Source: Orlajensenia flava
GTDB lineage: Bacteria > Actinomycetota > Actinomycetes > Actinomycetales > Microbacteriaceae
Reading direction: 5' to 3'
DNA: 64,000 nucleotides
Assembly: GCF_004801905.1 (NCBI RefSeq)
Contig: NZ_SSSN01000012.1
Location: 31,438 to 95,437 of the forward strand
Shown here: positions 38,581 through 48,210 of the stretch, in pieces
How the letters are laid out: every line of letters begins with the position of its first letter
How positions within the stretch are numbered: the first letter of the stretch is position 1
Made by a program: the position numbers and the translations under genes
The notes under the pieces: model-generated
What the model was told of the DNA's origin: nothing
Databases searched by the model: none
What the model saw: only the letters and a program-made list of their open reading frames with translations

Positions 38581-40002
38581 ATGGTCTCAGTTCAGGATGA
38601 CGCGGCGCCCATGACGCCGGCAGGGCCCACCTCTTTCACGGAGGGATACCGGGCCCCGCTCGCGGCAGCAGCGGCTTACGCCGAGCGCTGGTTCGAGGGG
38701 TTGGCCGACCGACCGATACCACCGTCACTCGACATCGATCAGGTGAAGGAACGACTCGGTCGGGAGCTGCCCGACCTCGAGACGGACGCCACGGAGGTCG
38801 TCGACCTGCTCATCGAGGCGGCGGAACCGGGCGTCATGGCCATGCAGTCGCCGCGCTTCTTCGGCTGGGTCATCGGTGGCACCTACCCCGCCGCCCTCGC
38901 CGCCGACTGGGTGGTCAGCACCTGGGACCAGAACGCCGGCATGCGGCTCGTGACGCCGGGCGTCAGCGCGGCGGAGGAGATCGCGGGCAGCTGGCTCGTC
39001 GACCTGCTGGGGTTCCCGGCCGAATCGCTGGTGGGCTTCTCGACAGGCGCGACCACGGCGAACACCGCGGGACTCGCAGCAGGTCGCACGGCCGTGCTCG
39101 AGCGCATCGGGTGGGACGTCGGCCGCGACGGACTGCAGGGCGCCCCGCGGCTCCGCGTGTTCGCCGGAGCCGAGCGTCACGCATCCGTGGACCTCGCCCT
39201 GCGCTACCTCGGCCTCGGCGTCCCCGAGCTCATACCCGTCGACGACGAGGGCCGCATCCAGGTCGATCGACTAGCCGCTGCCCTCGCCGACCTGGACGGA
39301 CCGGCCATCGTATGCCTCCAAGCGGGCAGCATCCACGCGGGCTCCTTCGACGACTTCGCACGCGCCATCCCACTCGCTCACGACGCCGGGGCCTGGGTGC
39401 ACATCGACGGCGCCTTCGGCCTCTGGGCGGCGGCCTCACCGCGCCATCGCGCCCTGATGGAGGGCGCCGAGCAGGCCGACTCCTGGGCGACGGATGCGCA
39501 CAAGACCCTCAACGTCCCCTACGACTGCGGCATCGCGATCGTCGCGGATGGCCGCGCCATGGTGGGGGCCCTGGGACTTCACGCCGAGTACCTGCCCGGG
39601 GCGGGCGGAGGTGTCGACCCGCACGAGATCTCACTGGAGATGTCGCGTCGGGCGCGCGGCGTGCCCGTCTGGGCGGCGTTGCGCGCGCTCGGTCGTGAGG
39701 GCGTGGAGCGGCTCATCGACGGGCTCGGCGAGCAGGCGACGGCGCTCGCCGATGGTCTGTCCGCCCTCCCCGGCGTGCGCGTCATCAACGACGTCGTCTA
39801 CACGCAGGTGTGCGTGACGTTCGATGCGCCGGCGAGTCCGGCATCCGTCGCGGCCGCCCTCAATGCCGACGGCGGCGTGCTGGCCTTCCCCTCCCGTTGG
39901 CGCGGTCAGGACGTGCTGCGCTTCTCCGTGAGCGATTGGGCGACGGATGCGCAGGCGGTCGAGGCGACGGTGACGGCAGTGCGGCGGGCGCTCGCCAGCT
40001 GA
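38581..40002 (+). CDS. PLP-dependent group II amino-acid decarboxylase-like protein
   Basis: A 473-aa fold-type I PLP enzyme. It carries SPRFFGWVIGGTYPAALAADW near residue 95, GFSTGATTANTAGLAAGR (phosphate cup), AGSIHAGSFDD, VHIDGAFGLWAA (Asp bound to the PLP ring nitrogen) and the Schiff-base lysine in WATDAHKTLNVPYDCG. The family includes aromatic-amino-acid, glutamate and diaminobutyrate decarboxylases and tyrosine decarboxylases. The substrate is not evident. ATG 38581 has an AGGGAGA ribosome site. A weak hairpin (CGTGCTC 38531-38537, GAGCACG 38548-38554) separates it from sseB. Transcribed alone. Confidence 0.85.
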   Translation: MVSVQDDAAPMTPAGPTSFTEGYRAPLAAAAAYAERWFEGLADRPIPPSLDIDQVKERLGRELPDLETDATEVVDLLIEAAEPGVMAMQSPRFFGWVIGGTYPAALAADWVVSTWDQNAGMRLVTPGVSAAEEIAGSWLVDLLGFPAESLVGFSTGATTANTAGLAAGRTAVLERIGWDVGRDGLQGAPRLRVFAGAERHASVDLALRYLGLGVPELIPVDDEGRIQVDRLAAALADLDGPAIVCLQAGSIHAGSFDDFARAIPLAHDAGAWVHIDGAFGLWAAASPRHRALMEGAEQADSWATDAHKTLNVPYDCGIAIVADGRAMVGALGLHAEYLPGAGGGVDPHEISLEMSRRARGVPVWAALRALGREGVERLIDGLGEQATALADGLSALPGVRVINDVVYTQVCVTFDAPASPASVAAALNADGGVLAFPSRWRGQDVLRFSVSDWATDAQAVEATVTAVRRALAS

Positions 40003-40022
40003 CCGGGTCGCCGGGAGCACCT

Positions 40023-40093
40023 TTCAGGAGTGGAGGAGTGTCACTGCCACGCGTTACCGGAGAGGCCCGAGCGACACGCACTCCACTCCTGAA
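40023..40093. repeat. Split-stem intergenic inverted repeat after decarboxylase gene
   Basis: TTCAGGAGTGGAG-ga-GTGTC (40023-40042) and GACAC-gca-CTCCACTCCTGAA (40073-40093) pair over 13 + 5 positions around a 30-base loop. It fills most of the 150-bp gap before lhr. Same architecture and loop-flanking GTC...GCGACA as the repeat at 27406. Confidence 0.75.
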
Positions 40094-40152
40094 TTGCGGA
40101 TGCCCGGCTCGCGCCCGGTCGATGTGTCGGCGGGTCACGGCAGGATGGAGGC

Positions 40153-43100
40153 ATGGGCTCTCCGCTCGAAGGATTCTCCCAGGCCACCCGCACGTGGTTC
40201 GAGGAGTCCTTCCGCGCGCCCACCCTCGCGCAGGCCGGGGCGTGGGAGGCGATCGGGCGCGGATCGCACGCCCTCGTGATCGCGCCCACCGGTTCCGGCA
40301 AGACCCTCTCGGCGTTCCTGTCCTCCATCGACCGGCTCCTAGCCCATCCGACCGAGACGCCCGGCACCCGTGTGCTCTACATCTCCCCGCTCAAGGCGCT
40401 CGGCGTCGACGTCGAGCGCAACCTGCGGGCGCCGTTGACGGGCATCGCCCGGGTCTCCGAGCGGCTCGGCGTCGAGCCGCCGCACGTCAGCGTCGGGGTG
40501 CGCTCGGGTGACACGCCGGCCGCCGACCGTCGTGGTCTGCTGCGCACGCCCCCCGACATCCTCATCACCACCCCCGAGTCCCTGTTCCTCATGCTCACTT
40601 CCGCGGCACGGGACATCCTCCGATCGGTCGACACGGTCATCGTCGACGAGATCCACGCCGTCGCGGCGACCAAGCGCGGTGCCCACCTCGCCCTCTCCCT
40701 CGAACGCCTCGACGCCCTGCTCGACCGGCCGGCGCAGCGGATCGGGCTGTCGGCGACTGTCCAGCCGGCCGAGGAGGTGGCCCGTTTCCTGTGCGCCAGC
40801 GCACCGGTCGAGATCGTGGCACCGCCGTCCGAGAAGCGCTTCGACCTGAGCGTGGTCGTTCCCGTCGAGGACATGGCCAACCTGCCGGCCAGCGACGACG
40901 CCACCGGATCGATCTGGCCGCACGTCGAGGAGGGCATCCTCGATCGCGTGCTGGCCAACCGCTCGTCGATCGTGTTCGCCAACTCGCGCAGGCTCGCCGA
41001 ACGCCTCACCGCCCGGCTCAACGAGATCTACGAGGAGCGCACCACGGATGCCGTGACGCCAGCACTCGTGGGCGCCCCACCGGCGGCCATGATGGCCCAG
41101 TCGGGTCAGACGTCCGGCGCCGAACCGCTGCTCGCCCGCGCCCATCACGGCTCCGTGAGCAAGGAGCAGCGGGCGATGATCGAGGACGACCTCAAGTCGG
41201 GTCGGCTCCGCTGCGTGGTGGCCACGTCGAGCCTCGAGCTGGGCATCGACATGGGCGCCGTCGACCTCGTAGTGCAGGTGGAGGCGCCGCCATCCGTCGC
41301 CAGCGGCCTGCAGCGCGTCGGACGCGCCGGGCACCAGGTCGGCGAGGTGTCGCGCGGAATCATCTTCCCCAAGCAGCGGGCCGACCTCGTGCACGCCGCC
41401 GTCACCGCCGAGCGCATGCTCGCCGGTGCGATCGAGACCATGCGCATCCCGACGAATCCGCTCGACATCCTCGCCCAGCAGACCATCGCCGCGGTCGCGC
41501 TCGACTCCCTCGACGTCGACGAGTGGTTCACCACCGTGCGGCGGAGCGCCCCCTTCACCACCCTTCCCCGCTCCGCGTACGAGGCGACGCTCGACCTCCT
41601 GGCCGGTCGCTACCCGTCGGACCGGTTCGCCGAGCTGCGCCCCCGCATCCTCTGGGATCGCGAGAGCGGCGCGCTCACCGGTCGGCCGGGGGCTCAACGA
41701 CTCGCGGTGACGAGCGGTGGCACCATCCCCGACCGCGGCATGTTCGGGGTGTTCCTCGTCGGAGGCGACGAGACCACCGGTCGGCGCGTGGGGGAGCTCG
41801 ATGAGGAGATGGTCTACGAGTCGCGCGTGGGCGACGTCTTCGCGCTGGGAGCCACGAGCTGGCGCATCCAGGAGATCACGTTCGACCGCGTCAACGTCGT
41901 CCCGGCTTTCGGCCAGCCCGGCCGCGTGCCGTTCTGGAAGGGCGACAGTCTTGGTCGTCCCGCTGAACTCGGTCGCGCCCTGGGTGCGTTCATGAGGGAG
42001 ATCACCTCGGCCAGCGATGAGGATGCTCGCGCGCGGGTGTCTTCGGGTGGTCTCGACGACTGGGCGACCGGCAACCTGCTGGCTTTCCTCGCCGACCAGC
42101 AGCGCGCCACCGGGCAGGTCCCCACCGACCGAACCCTCATCATCGAGCGCACGCGCGATGAGCTCGGCGACTGGCGCATCATCCTGCATTCCCCCTACGG
42201 CATGCACGTGCACTCGCCGTGGGCGCTCGCCGTGGCTGCTCGGGTGCGCGAGCGCTTCGGCATCGACGGCGCAGCGGTCGCGAGTGACGACGGCATCATC
42301 GTGCGCATCCCCGACACGGCGGCCGAGCCGCCCGGCGCAGACCTGTTCGTGTTCGAGGTGGATGAGCTCGAGCAGCTCGTGACCGACGAGGTGGGCGGCT
42401 CTGCGCTCTTCGCCAGCCGATTTCGGGAGTGCGCCGCCCGTGCGCTCCTACTTCCGAGGTACAACCCGGGCGCCCGTTCGCCACTGTGGCAGCAGCGCCA
42501 GAAGGCCTCCCAGCTACTCGACGTCGCTCGCACGTTCCCGACCTTCCCGATCATCCTCGAGACCATCCGCGAGGTGCTGCAGGACGTCTACGACGTTCCC
42601 GCCCTGCTCGCCCTCTCGCGGGAGATCGCCTCGCGCAGCATTCGCCTGGTCGAGACCACCACCGAGACGCCGAGCCCGTTCGCGAGCTCGCTCCTGTTCG
42701 GCTACGTGGGCGCGTTCATGTACGAGGGCGATTCACCACTGGCCGAGCGCCGTGCCGCCGCCCTCGCCATCGACTCTGCCCTGCTCGGCGAGCTGCTGGG
42801 ACGCGTCGAACTGCGCGAGCTCCTCGATCCCGGCGTCATCGACGACACCGAGCAGGAACTGCAGAGGCTCGCGCCCGATCGGCGCGCTCGTGGTCTTGAA
42901 GGGGTGGCCGACCTGCTGCGCACGCTCGGTCCCCTCACGGTGGAGGAGGTGGCGGCCAGGCTCGAACCCGACACCGGCGACGCTGCGACCCTGCTGGGCG
43001 AGCTGGCGTCCGCGCGCCGCGCGATGACCGTGACGGTGGGCGGCCGGCAGCAATCAGCGGCGGTGGAGGACGCGGCGCGCCTGCGCGACGGACTCGGCAT

Positions 43101-44655
43101 CCCGCTTCCGCTCGGCATCTCCGCCGCGTTCACCGAGGGCGTCGACGATCCGCTCGGCGACCTCATCAGCCGCTACGCCCGCACGCACGGGCCGTTCGGC
43201 ACCGAGGACGTCGCCGACCGGTTCGGCATCGGGGTCGCCGTCGCGCGCGGCGTGCTCCGGCGGCTGGCAGATGCGCGCCGCATCGTCGAGGGAGAGTTCC
43301 GGCCGCACGGGACGTCGGCGGAGTGGTGCGACGCCGAGGTGCTGCGCAAGCTCCGTCGTCGCTCGCTCGCGGCCCTGCGCCATGAGGTCGAGCCGGTCGA
43401 GCCGCGCGTCCTCGGGCGCTTCCTGCCGCGCTGGCAGAACGTTGGAGGCCGCCTCCGCGGACTCGACGGCGTCGCCTCCGTCATCGAGCAGTTGGAGGGT
43501 GCCAAGCTTCCGGCATCCGCGTGGGAGTCCTTGGTGCTGCCCGCTCGCGTCGGCGACTACAGTCCGGCGATGCTCGACGAGCTGATGGCGACGGGCGAGG
43601 TGGTCTGGGCCGGGTCCGGTGCGCTCGCCGGGGACGACGGCTGGGTCAGCCTGCACCTCGCCGAGACGGCCGCGTTGACCCTCCCCGTGAGCGCAGACGC
43701 CGACACGTCGGCGCTGCAGAAGGACGTGCTCGCCGCGCTGGGCTCCGGCGGGGCGTACTTCTTCCGCCAACTCTCCGACGCCGTAGGCGCCCAGGATGAC
43801 GCCGCTCTCGTCGAGGCGGTGTGGGAACTCGCGTGGGAGGGCCTCATCACGAACGACACCTTCGCCCCCATTCGATCGCTCCTCGCGGGCGGGCGGGGCG
43901 CGCACAAGCCGCAGCGCTCAGCGCCGCGCTCGCGGATGATGCGCGGTCGGTCCCTGCCTCGTCCCACCGCGGTCACGCGATCAGGCCCGCCGAGCGTCGC
44001 GGGTCGGTGGTCGATCCTCCCGCTGCCCGACGAGTCGGCTACCCGTCGAGCCGCTGCCCTCGGCGAGACGCTGCTCGAGCGCCACGGAGTCGTCACGCGG
44101 GGCGTTGCGGTGTCCGAGGGGGTGTTGGGCGGCTTCGCTCTCGTCTATCGCACCCTGCGCGGGTTCGAGGAGTCCGGGCGCGCCCGGCGCGGCTACTTCG
44201 TCGAGAAGCTCGGTGCTGCCCAGTTCGCCGCCCCGGGGGCGGTCGACCGGTTGCGCAGTTACGTCGAGCCGGCGACGGATGCGGTGCCGGTGCACACCCT
44301 CGCCGCCACCGACCCGGCATCCCCGTTCGGCGCTGCCCTGCCGTGGCCGGCGCTCCCGGATGGGACCGCCCATCGTCCCGGCCGCAAAGCCGGAGCTCTC
44401 GTCGTCATGGTCGACGGGGAGTGCGTGCTGTTCATCGAGCGCGGCGGCCGCACGACCATCGCCTTCACCGACGACACCGACATCCTCGAGCAGGCGGCAC
44501 GCTCGGTCGCATCGGTCGTGACGCGGGGGAGCCTCCGCAAGCTCGCCGTCGAGACGGTCAACGGGCTCTTCGTGCTCGGAACTCCGCTCGGCGTCGCCCT
44601 CCGCACGGCCGGCTTCGGCGAGACGCCGCGCGGGCTCCGGCTGAGCGCCCGCTGA
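40153..44655 (+). CDS. lhr: Large helicase-related protein Lhr (Lhr-Core plus C-terminal domain)
   Basis: A 1500-aa superfamily 2 3'-5' DNA helicase of bacterial DNA repair. RecA-like domain 1 has Walker A IAPTGSGKTLSAF (about 44-54), Walker B VDEIHAV (DEIH) and GLSATVQ; domain 2 has TSSLELGIDMGAVDLV and QRVGRAGHQVG. The Lhr winged-helix and beta-barrel region follows with LGATSWRIQEITFDRVNVVP and GYVGAFMYEGDSPLAERRA. The long C-terminal region (about 850-1500) matches the full-length bacterial Lhr size. ATG 40153 lies behind GGATGGAGG. It overlaps the nei gene by one base (TGATG), as in mycobacteria, where lhr and nei are neighbours and induced by DNA damage. Confidence 0.96.
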   Translation: MGSPLEGFSQATRTWFEESFRAPTLAQAGAWEAIGRGSHALVIAPTGSGKTLSAFLSSIDRLLAHPTETPGTRVLYISPLKALGVDVERNLRAPLTGIARVSERLGVEPPHVSVGVRSGDTPAADRRGLLRTPPDILITTPESLFLMLTSAARDILRSVDTVIVDEIHAVAATKRGAHLALSLERLDALLDRPAQRIGLSATVQPAEEVARFLCASAPVEIVAPPSEKRFDLSVVVPVEDMANLPASDDATGSIWPHVEEGILDRVLANRSSIVFANSRRLAERLTARLNEIYEERTTDAVTPALVGAPPAAMMAQSGQTSGAEPLLARAHHGSVSKEQRAMIEDDLKSGRLRCVVATSSLELGIDMGAVDLVVQVEAPPSVASGLQRVGRAGHQVGEVSRGIIFPKQRADLVHAAVTAERMLAGAIETMRIPTNPLDILAQQTIAAVALDSLDVDEWFTTVRRSAPFTTLPRSAYEATLDLLAGRYPSDRFAELRPRILWDRESGALTGRPGAQRLAVTSGGTIPDRGMFGVFLVGGDETTGRRVGELDEEMVYESRVGDVFALGATSWRIQEITFDRVNVVPAFGQPGRVPFWKGDSLGRPAELGRALGAFMREITSASDEDARARVSSGGLDDWATGNLLAFLADQQRATGQVPTDRTLIIERTRDELGDWRIILHSPYGMHVHSPWALAVAARVRERFGIDGAAVASDDGIIVRIPDTAAEPPGADLFVFEVDELEQLVTDEVGGSALFASRFRECAARALLLPRYNPGARSPLWQQRQKASQLLDVARTFPTFPIILETIREVLQDVYDVPALLALSREIASRSIRLVETTTETPSPFASSLLFGYVGAFMYEGDSPLAERRAAALAIDSALLGELLGRVELRELLDPGVIDDTEQELQRLAPDRRARGLEGVADLLRTLGPLTVEEVAARLEPDTGDAATLLGELASARRAMTVTVGGRQQSAAVEDAARLRDGLGIPLPLGISAAFTEGVDDPLGDLISRYARTHGPFGTEDVADRFGIGVAVARGVLRRLADARRIVEGEFRPHGTSAEWCDAEVLRKLRRRSLAALRHEVEPVEPRVLGRFLPRWQNVGGRLRGLDGVASVIEQLEGAKLPASAWESLVLPARVGDYSPAMLDELMATGEVVWAGSGALAGDDGWVSLHLAETAALTLPVSADADTSALQKDVLAALGSGGAYFFRQLSDAVGAQDDAALVEAVWELAWEGLITNDTFAPIRSLLAGGRGAHKPQRSAPRSRMMRGRSLPRPTAVTRSGPPSVAGRWSILPLPDESATRRAAALGETLLERHGVVTRGVAVSEGVLGGFALVYRTLRGFEESGRARRGYFVEKLGAAQFAAPGAVDRLRSYVEPATDAVPVHTLAATDPASPFGAALPWPALPDGTAHRPGRKAGALVVMVDGECVLFIERGGRTTIAFTDDTDILEQAARSVASVVTRGSLRKLAVETVNGLFVLGTPLGVALRTAGFGETPRGLRLSAR

Positions 44656-45455
44656 TGCCCGAGGGCGATACCGTCTACCGTGCCGCGGGGCGTCTGCGCG
44701 AGGCGATCGAGGGCCGGGTGCTCATCCGCTCCGACTTCCGGGTGCCGAAGTTCGCCACCCTCGACCTCGCCGGCGAGCTCGTCCACAGCGTCGCCAGCAA
44801 GGGCAAGCACCTGCTCATCAGGGTCGGAGATGTCACCATCCACTCGCACCTCAAGATGGAGGGCGAGTGGCGGGTCTACCGCCGAGGGGAGCGCTGGACG
44901 AGGCCGGCGTTCCAAGCCCGCGTGGTGCTCGACACCGCGGATACCTCGGCCGTCGGTTTCGAACTCGGGCTGCTCGAGGTGATCGCGGCCAGTGCCGAGG
45001 CGGATGAGATGGGCTACCTCGGTCCGGACCTGCTCGGGGACGACTGGGACGCCCACGAGGCCGTCCGGCGCGTGGAGGCCGCACCCGGCGTGCCGATCGC
45101 TGTGGCGCTCCTCGACCAGCGCAACCTGGCCGGCCTCGGAAACGTCTTCGTCAACGAGCTGTGCTTCCTCCGGGGCCAGCTCCCGCAGCGGCCGGTCGCG
45201 GATGTCGCCGACGTGGCGGCATCCGTCGATCTCGGTCACCGCCTCATCGTGGCCAACCGCGACCGGTCCGACCGCACGACGACGGGCGTCGACCGACGCG
45301 GGCAGCGGCTCTGGGTCTACGGCCGGGGCGGCCAGCCCTGCCGCCGGTGCGGAACGAAGATCCAGCGCGGCGAACTCGGACGTGAGACATCCGGCTCGAT
45401 CATCGAGGATCCGCAGCTGCGGGTGACGTACTGGTGTCCGCACTGCCAGAGCTGA
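44655..45455 (+). CDS. nei: Endonuclease VIII-like DNA glycosylase (Nei2)
   Basis: A 266-aa Fpg/Nei DNA glycosylase/AP lyase that removes oxidised bases. The mature N-terminus PEGDTVYRAAGRL has the catalytic Pro2 and Glu3, and the conserved lysine is in DFRVPKFATL. The H2TH domain includes LLDQRNLAGLGNVFVNE, and the C-terminal zinc finger is CRRCGTKIQRGE...WCPHCQ (four cysteines). The start must be ATG 44655, since Pro2 is the nucleophile. Translationally coupled to lhr, giving a two-gene repair operon. Confidence 0.95.
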   Translation: MPEGDTVYRAAGRLREAIEGRVLIRSDFRVPKFATLDLAGELVHSVASKGKHLLIRVGDVTIHSHLKMEGEWRVYRRGERWTRPAFQARVVLDTADTSAVGFELGLLEVIAASAEADEMGYLGPDLLGDDWDAHEAVRRVEAAPGVPIAVALLDQRNLAGLGNVFVNELCFLRGQLPQRPVADVADVAASVDLGHRLIVANRDRSDRTTTGVDRRGQRLWVYGRGGQPCRRCGTKIQRGELGRETSGSIIEDPQLRVTYWCPHCQS

Positions 45456-45479
45456 CCGGCTCAGGTGACCGGGCCGGTC
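45454..45479. terminator. Hairpin between nei and DUF1844 genes
   Basis: GACCGGC (45454-45460) pairs with GCCGGTC (45473-45479) around a 12-base loop. It overlaps the nei stop region and the last codons of the converging DUF1844 gene. Confidence 0.5.
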
Positions 45480-45835
45480 CACTTCTCGCCGGGACCCTTG
45501 CCGATGGGGTCGGGGATGCTCGACGCCTCGCGGAAGGCCAGTTGCAGCGCGCGCAGGCCGTCGCGGAGCGACCGGGCGTGCATGTCGCTGATCTCGGGTG
45601 CACCCGCCGTGATGAGACCGGCCAGGGCGTTGATGAGCTTGCGTGCCTCGTCGAGGTCGAGCTGCGACTCGGGATCGTCGGCGAGGCCGCACTTGACCGC
45701 GGCGGCGCTCATGAGGTGGACGGCCGCGGTGGTGATCACCTCGACCGCAGGTACTTCGGCGATGTCGCGAGTGGCCCCGACAGCCGCGTCCTCGCTATCG
45801 TCGTAGGGGCTGCCGGGCTCGAAACTGTGACTCAC
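45461..45835 (-). CDS. DUF1844 family protein
   Basis: A 124-aa soluble acidic protein with a helical core VEVITTAAVHLMSAAAVKCGL and LDLDEARKLINALAGLI, which is the DUF1844 pattern, and a short conserved end (GPGEKWTGPVT). No function is known. The gene next to infC, divergently arranged, is a familiar actinobacterial order. The start is GTG 45835 with AGAGGA about five bases upstream. Confidence 0.88.
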   Translation of the reverse strand: MSHSFEPGSPYDDSEDAAVGATRDIAEVPAVEVITTAAVHLMSAAAVKCGLADDPESQLDLDEARKLINALAGLITAGAPEISDMHARSLRDGLRALQLAFREASSIPDPIGKGPGEKWTGPVT

Positions 45836-45848
45836 TGAAATCCTCTGC

Positions 45849-46097
45849 TAGACTCATGCAGGCTTCTGGGCAGTTTCGCCCGGAAACGAAAGTGGAGATT
45901 CTCCCACCCGCGCATACCGCTTCACTAGGTTACCGGGTCGATTGCACTCCGCTCCGTCGCTGCGAGGCGTCGGAGTAGACAGGGTGCCGCAGGAACCGCG
46001 CATGCAATGCGTGTGCGGAATGCGTGGATCTTCTCTCTCGTCGCCTCACGGCATCCGTCGTGCGGCAACCGCTGAAGAACGACTAGAGGAGACTCGC
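45849..46097 (+). promoter_or_regulatory. infC promoter and long 5' leader
   Basis: TGTGAC (45826-45831) and TAGACT (45849-45854) are 17 bp apart and form a plausible promoter. This leaves a leader of about 237 nt before infC. Near its start is hairpin TTCTGGGC-agtttc-GCCCGGAA, and downstream are further GC-rich palindromic segments. No coding is needed here, although an ATG at 45942 is in frame with infC. Leaders of this kind often carry autoregulatory sites for IF3 or L20; no consensus could be matched. Confidence 0.5.
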
Positions 46098-46677
<580 letters not shown>

Positions 46678-46685
<8 letters not shown>

Positions 46686-46872
46686 GCAGAAGACCCACTC
46701 CGGGTCCAAGAAGCGCTTCAAGGTCACCGGTACCGGCAAGGTCATGAAGCAGCAGGCCGGTATGCGTCACAACCTCGAGGTCAAGTCCTCGGGTCGCAAG
46801 GCTCGCCTGAACCAGGACCAGGTGCTGGCTCCGGCCGACGCCAAGGTCATCAAGAAGCTTCTCGGTCGCTGA
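46678..46872 (+). CDS. rpmI: 50S ribosomal protein L35
   Basis: A 64-aa ribosomal protein ([20 protein letters not shown]), rich in lysine and arginine with the typical ending [11 protein letters not shown] 46678 is inside the end of infC and follows AGGAGG within the infC coding region, so it is coupled to IF3 translation. Confidence 0.98.
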
Positions 46873-46902
46873 GCGCGACAGACCCGTTAGGAAGATAGAG
46901 AA

Positions 46903-47283
46903 ATGGCAAGAGTAAAGCGGGCGGTAAACGCCCACAAGAAGCGCCGGGTCATCCTCGAGCGCGCCGAGGGCTACCGCGGCCAGCGTTCGCGCCTCTACCG
47001 CAAGGCGAAGGAGCAGGTCACCCACTCCCTCGTCTACAGCTACAACGACCGTCGTGCCCGCAAGGGCGACTTCCGTCGCCTGTGGATCCAGCGCATCAAC
47101 GCGGCGGCGCGTGCCAACGGCATGACTTACAACCGTCTCATCCAGGGCCTCGGCCTGGCCGGCATCGAGGTGGATCGTCGCATCCTCTCCGAGCTCGCCA
47201 TCAGCGAGCCCGCCACGTTCGCGGCACTCGTCGCGAGCGCCAAGGCTGCCCTGCCTGAGGACGTCAACGCCGCCAAGGCGTAG
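46903..47283 (+). CDS. rplT: 50S ribosomal protein L20
   Basis: A 126-aa ribosomal protein ([20 protein letters not shown]) that binds 23S rRNA early in 50S assembly. The conserved [17 protein letters not shown] and [13 protein letters not shown] are present. ATG 46903 follows AGGAAG by about nine bases. Third gene of infC-rpmI-rplT and followed by a strong terminator. Confidence 0.98.
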   Translation: MARVKRAVNAHKKRRVILERAEGYRGQRSRLYRKAKEQVTHSLVYSYNDRRARKGDFRRLWIQRINAAARANGMTYNRLIQGLGLAGIEVDRRILSELAISEPATFAALVASAKAALPEDVNAAKA

Positions 47284-47294
47284 TCCGCACGTCA

Positions 47295-47334
47295 CACGAA
47301 GACCCGGTCGCCTCACGGTGGCCGGGTCTTCGTG
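47295..47334 (+). terminator. Terminator of the infC-rpmI-rplT operon
   Basis: CACGAAGACCCGG (47295-47307) pairs perfectly with CCGGGTCTTCGTG (47322-47334) around a 14-base loop that can itself fold. It follows the rplT stop by 11 bases; no T-run. Confidence 0.85.
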
Positions 47335-47364
47335 CGTCCCGACACCGCTGGATAGACTGGCCCC

Positions 47365-48165
47365 ATGCTGGAGAACCCGCGCTCGCCCCGCGTGCGAGCC
47401 GTCGCCAAGCTCGCCAAGAAACCAGCCAGGGCGGAGAGCGGCTTGTTCCTCCTGGAAGGACCTCAGGCCGTGGCCGAGGCTCTCACCTTCCGCCCCCAGC
47501 TGCTGGTCGATCTGTTCGCGACGCCGAGTGCCTGGGAACGGCACCCCGACATCGCGCAGGCCGCAGCGGACGCCGGCATCGAAGTCGAGTTCGTGACGGA
47601 GCACGTGCTCGACGCCATGGCCGACACGGTCACGCCTCAGGGCTTCGTCGCCGTCTGCCACCAGTTCCCCACCTCGGTGAAGGACATCTTCTCGTCCGAG
47701 CCGCGCCTCGTGGCAATCCTCGAGGAGGTGCGCGACCCGGGCAACCTCGGCACCATCGTGCGGGCGGCGGATGCGGCGGGGGCCGACGCGGTGATCCTCA
47801 CCGGCCGCAGCGTCGATCTCTACAACCCGAAGGTCGTCCGGTCCTCCACCGGATCCATCTTCCACCTGCCCATCGCCGTCGACGTCGAACTCTCCGACGT
47901 GCGCGAACGCGCCCACGCCGCCGGCCTGCAGGTGCTCGCGGCGGACATCAAGGGCGACGACCTGCTGAGCGTCCGATCCGCCGGCGTCCTCGCGGAGCCG
48001 ACGGCGTGGCTGTTCGGCAATGAGGCCCGAGGCCTACCCGACGACGTGCTGGCGCTCGCCGACCGGGCCGTGTCCTTGCCGATCTACGGCAGTGCCGAGT
48101 CGATGAACCTCGCAACGGCGGCATCCGTCTGCCTCTACGAATCCGCCTTCGCGCAGCGCAGCTGA
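47365..48165 (+). CDS. TrmH/SpoU family RNA 2'-O-methyltransferase
   Basis: A 266-aa SPOUT methyltransferase acting on rRNA or tRNA. An N-terminal L30e-like substrate domain (RAESGLFLLEGPQAVAEAL) precedes the knotted catalytic domain with motif 1 LEEVRDPGNLGTIVRAADAAG, motif 2 WLFGNEARGLP and motif 3 LPIYGSAESMNLATAASV. It matches the mycobacterial tsnR/Rv1644 position. TAGACT (47353-47358) is six bases before ATG 47365 and no ribosome site is seen, so it is probably leaderless. The exact modified nucleotide is unknown. Confidence 0.92.
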   Translation: MLENPRSPRVRAVAKLAKKPARAESGLFLLEGPQAVAEALTFRPQLLVDLFATPSAWERHPDIAQAAADAGIEVEFVTEHVLDAMADTVTPQGFVAVCHQFPTSVKDIFSSEPRLVAILEEVRDPGNLGTIVRAADAAGADAVILTGRSVDLYNPKVVRSSTGSIFHLPIAVDVELSDVRERAHAAGLQVLAADIKGDDLLSVRSAGVLAEPTAWLFGNEARGLPDDVLALADRAVSLPIYGSAESMNLATAASVCLYESAFAQRS

Positions 48166-48210
48166 TCGCCGGAGCACGCCGGGTCCCGCTCGCCGGTAAA
48201 CTCGGTTCTC

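Noticed and set aside
40339-42213. 624-codon minus-strand frame within lhr
   Set aside because: It is a shadow of the helicase gene, rich in Gly/Arg/Asp/His without any pattern.
45942-46097. N-terminal extension of IF-3 from ATG 45942 or 46020
   Set aside because: The added residues do not match IF-3, and a strong ribosome site sits just before ATC 46098.
48166-48210. T-box or Phe leader peptide before pheS
   Set aside because: The gap is only 45 bp and carries a -10 box eight bases from the start; there is no room for either.
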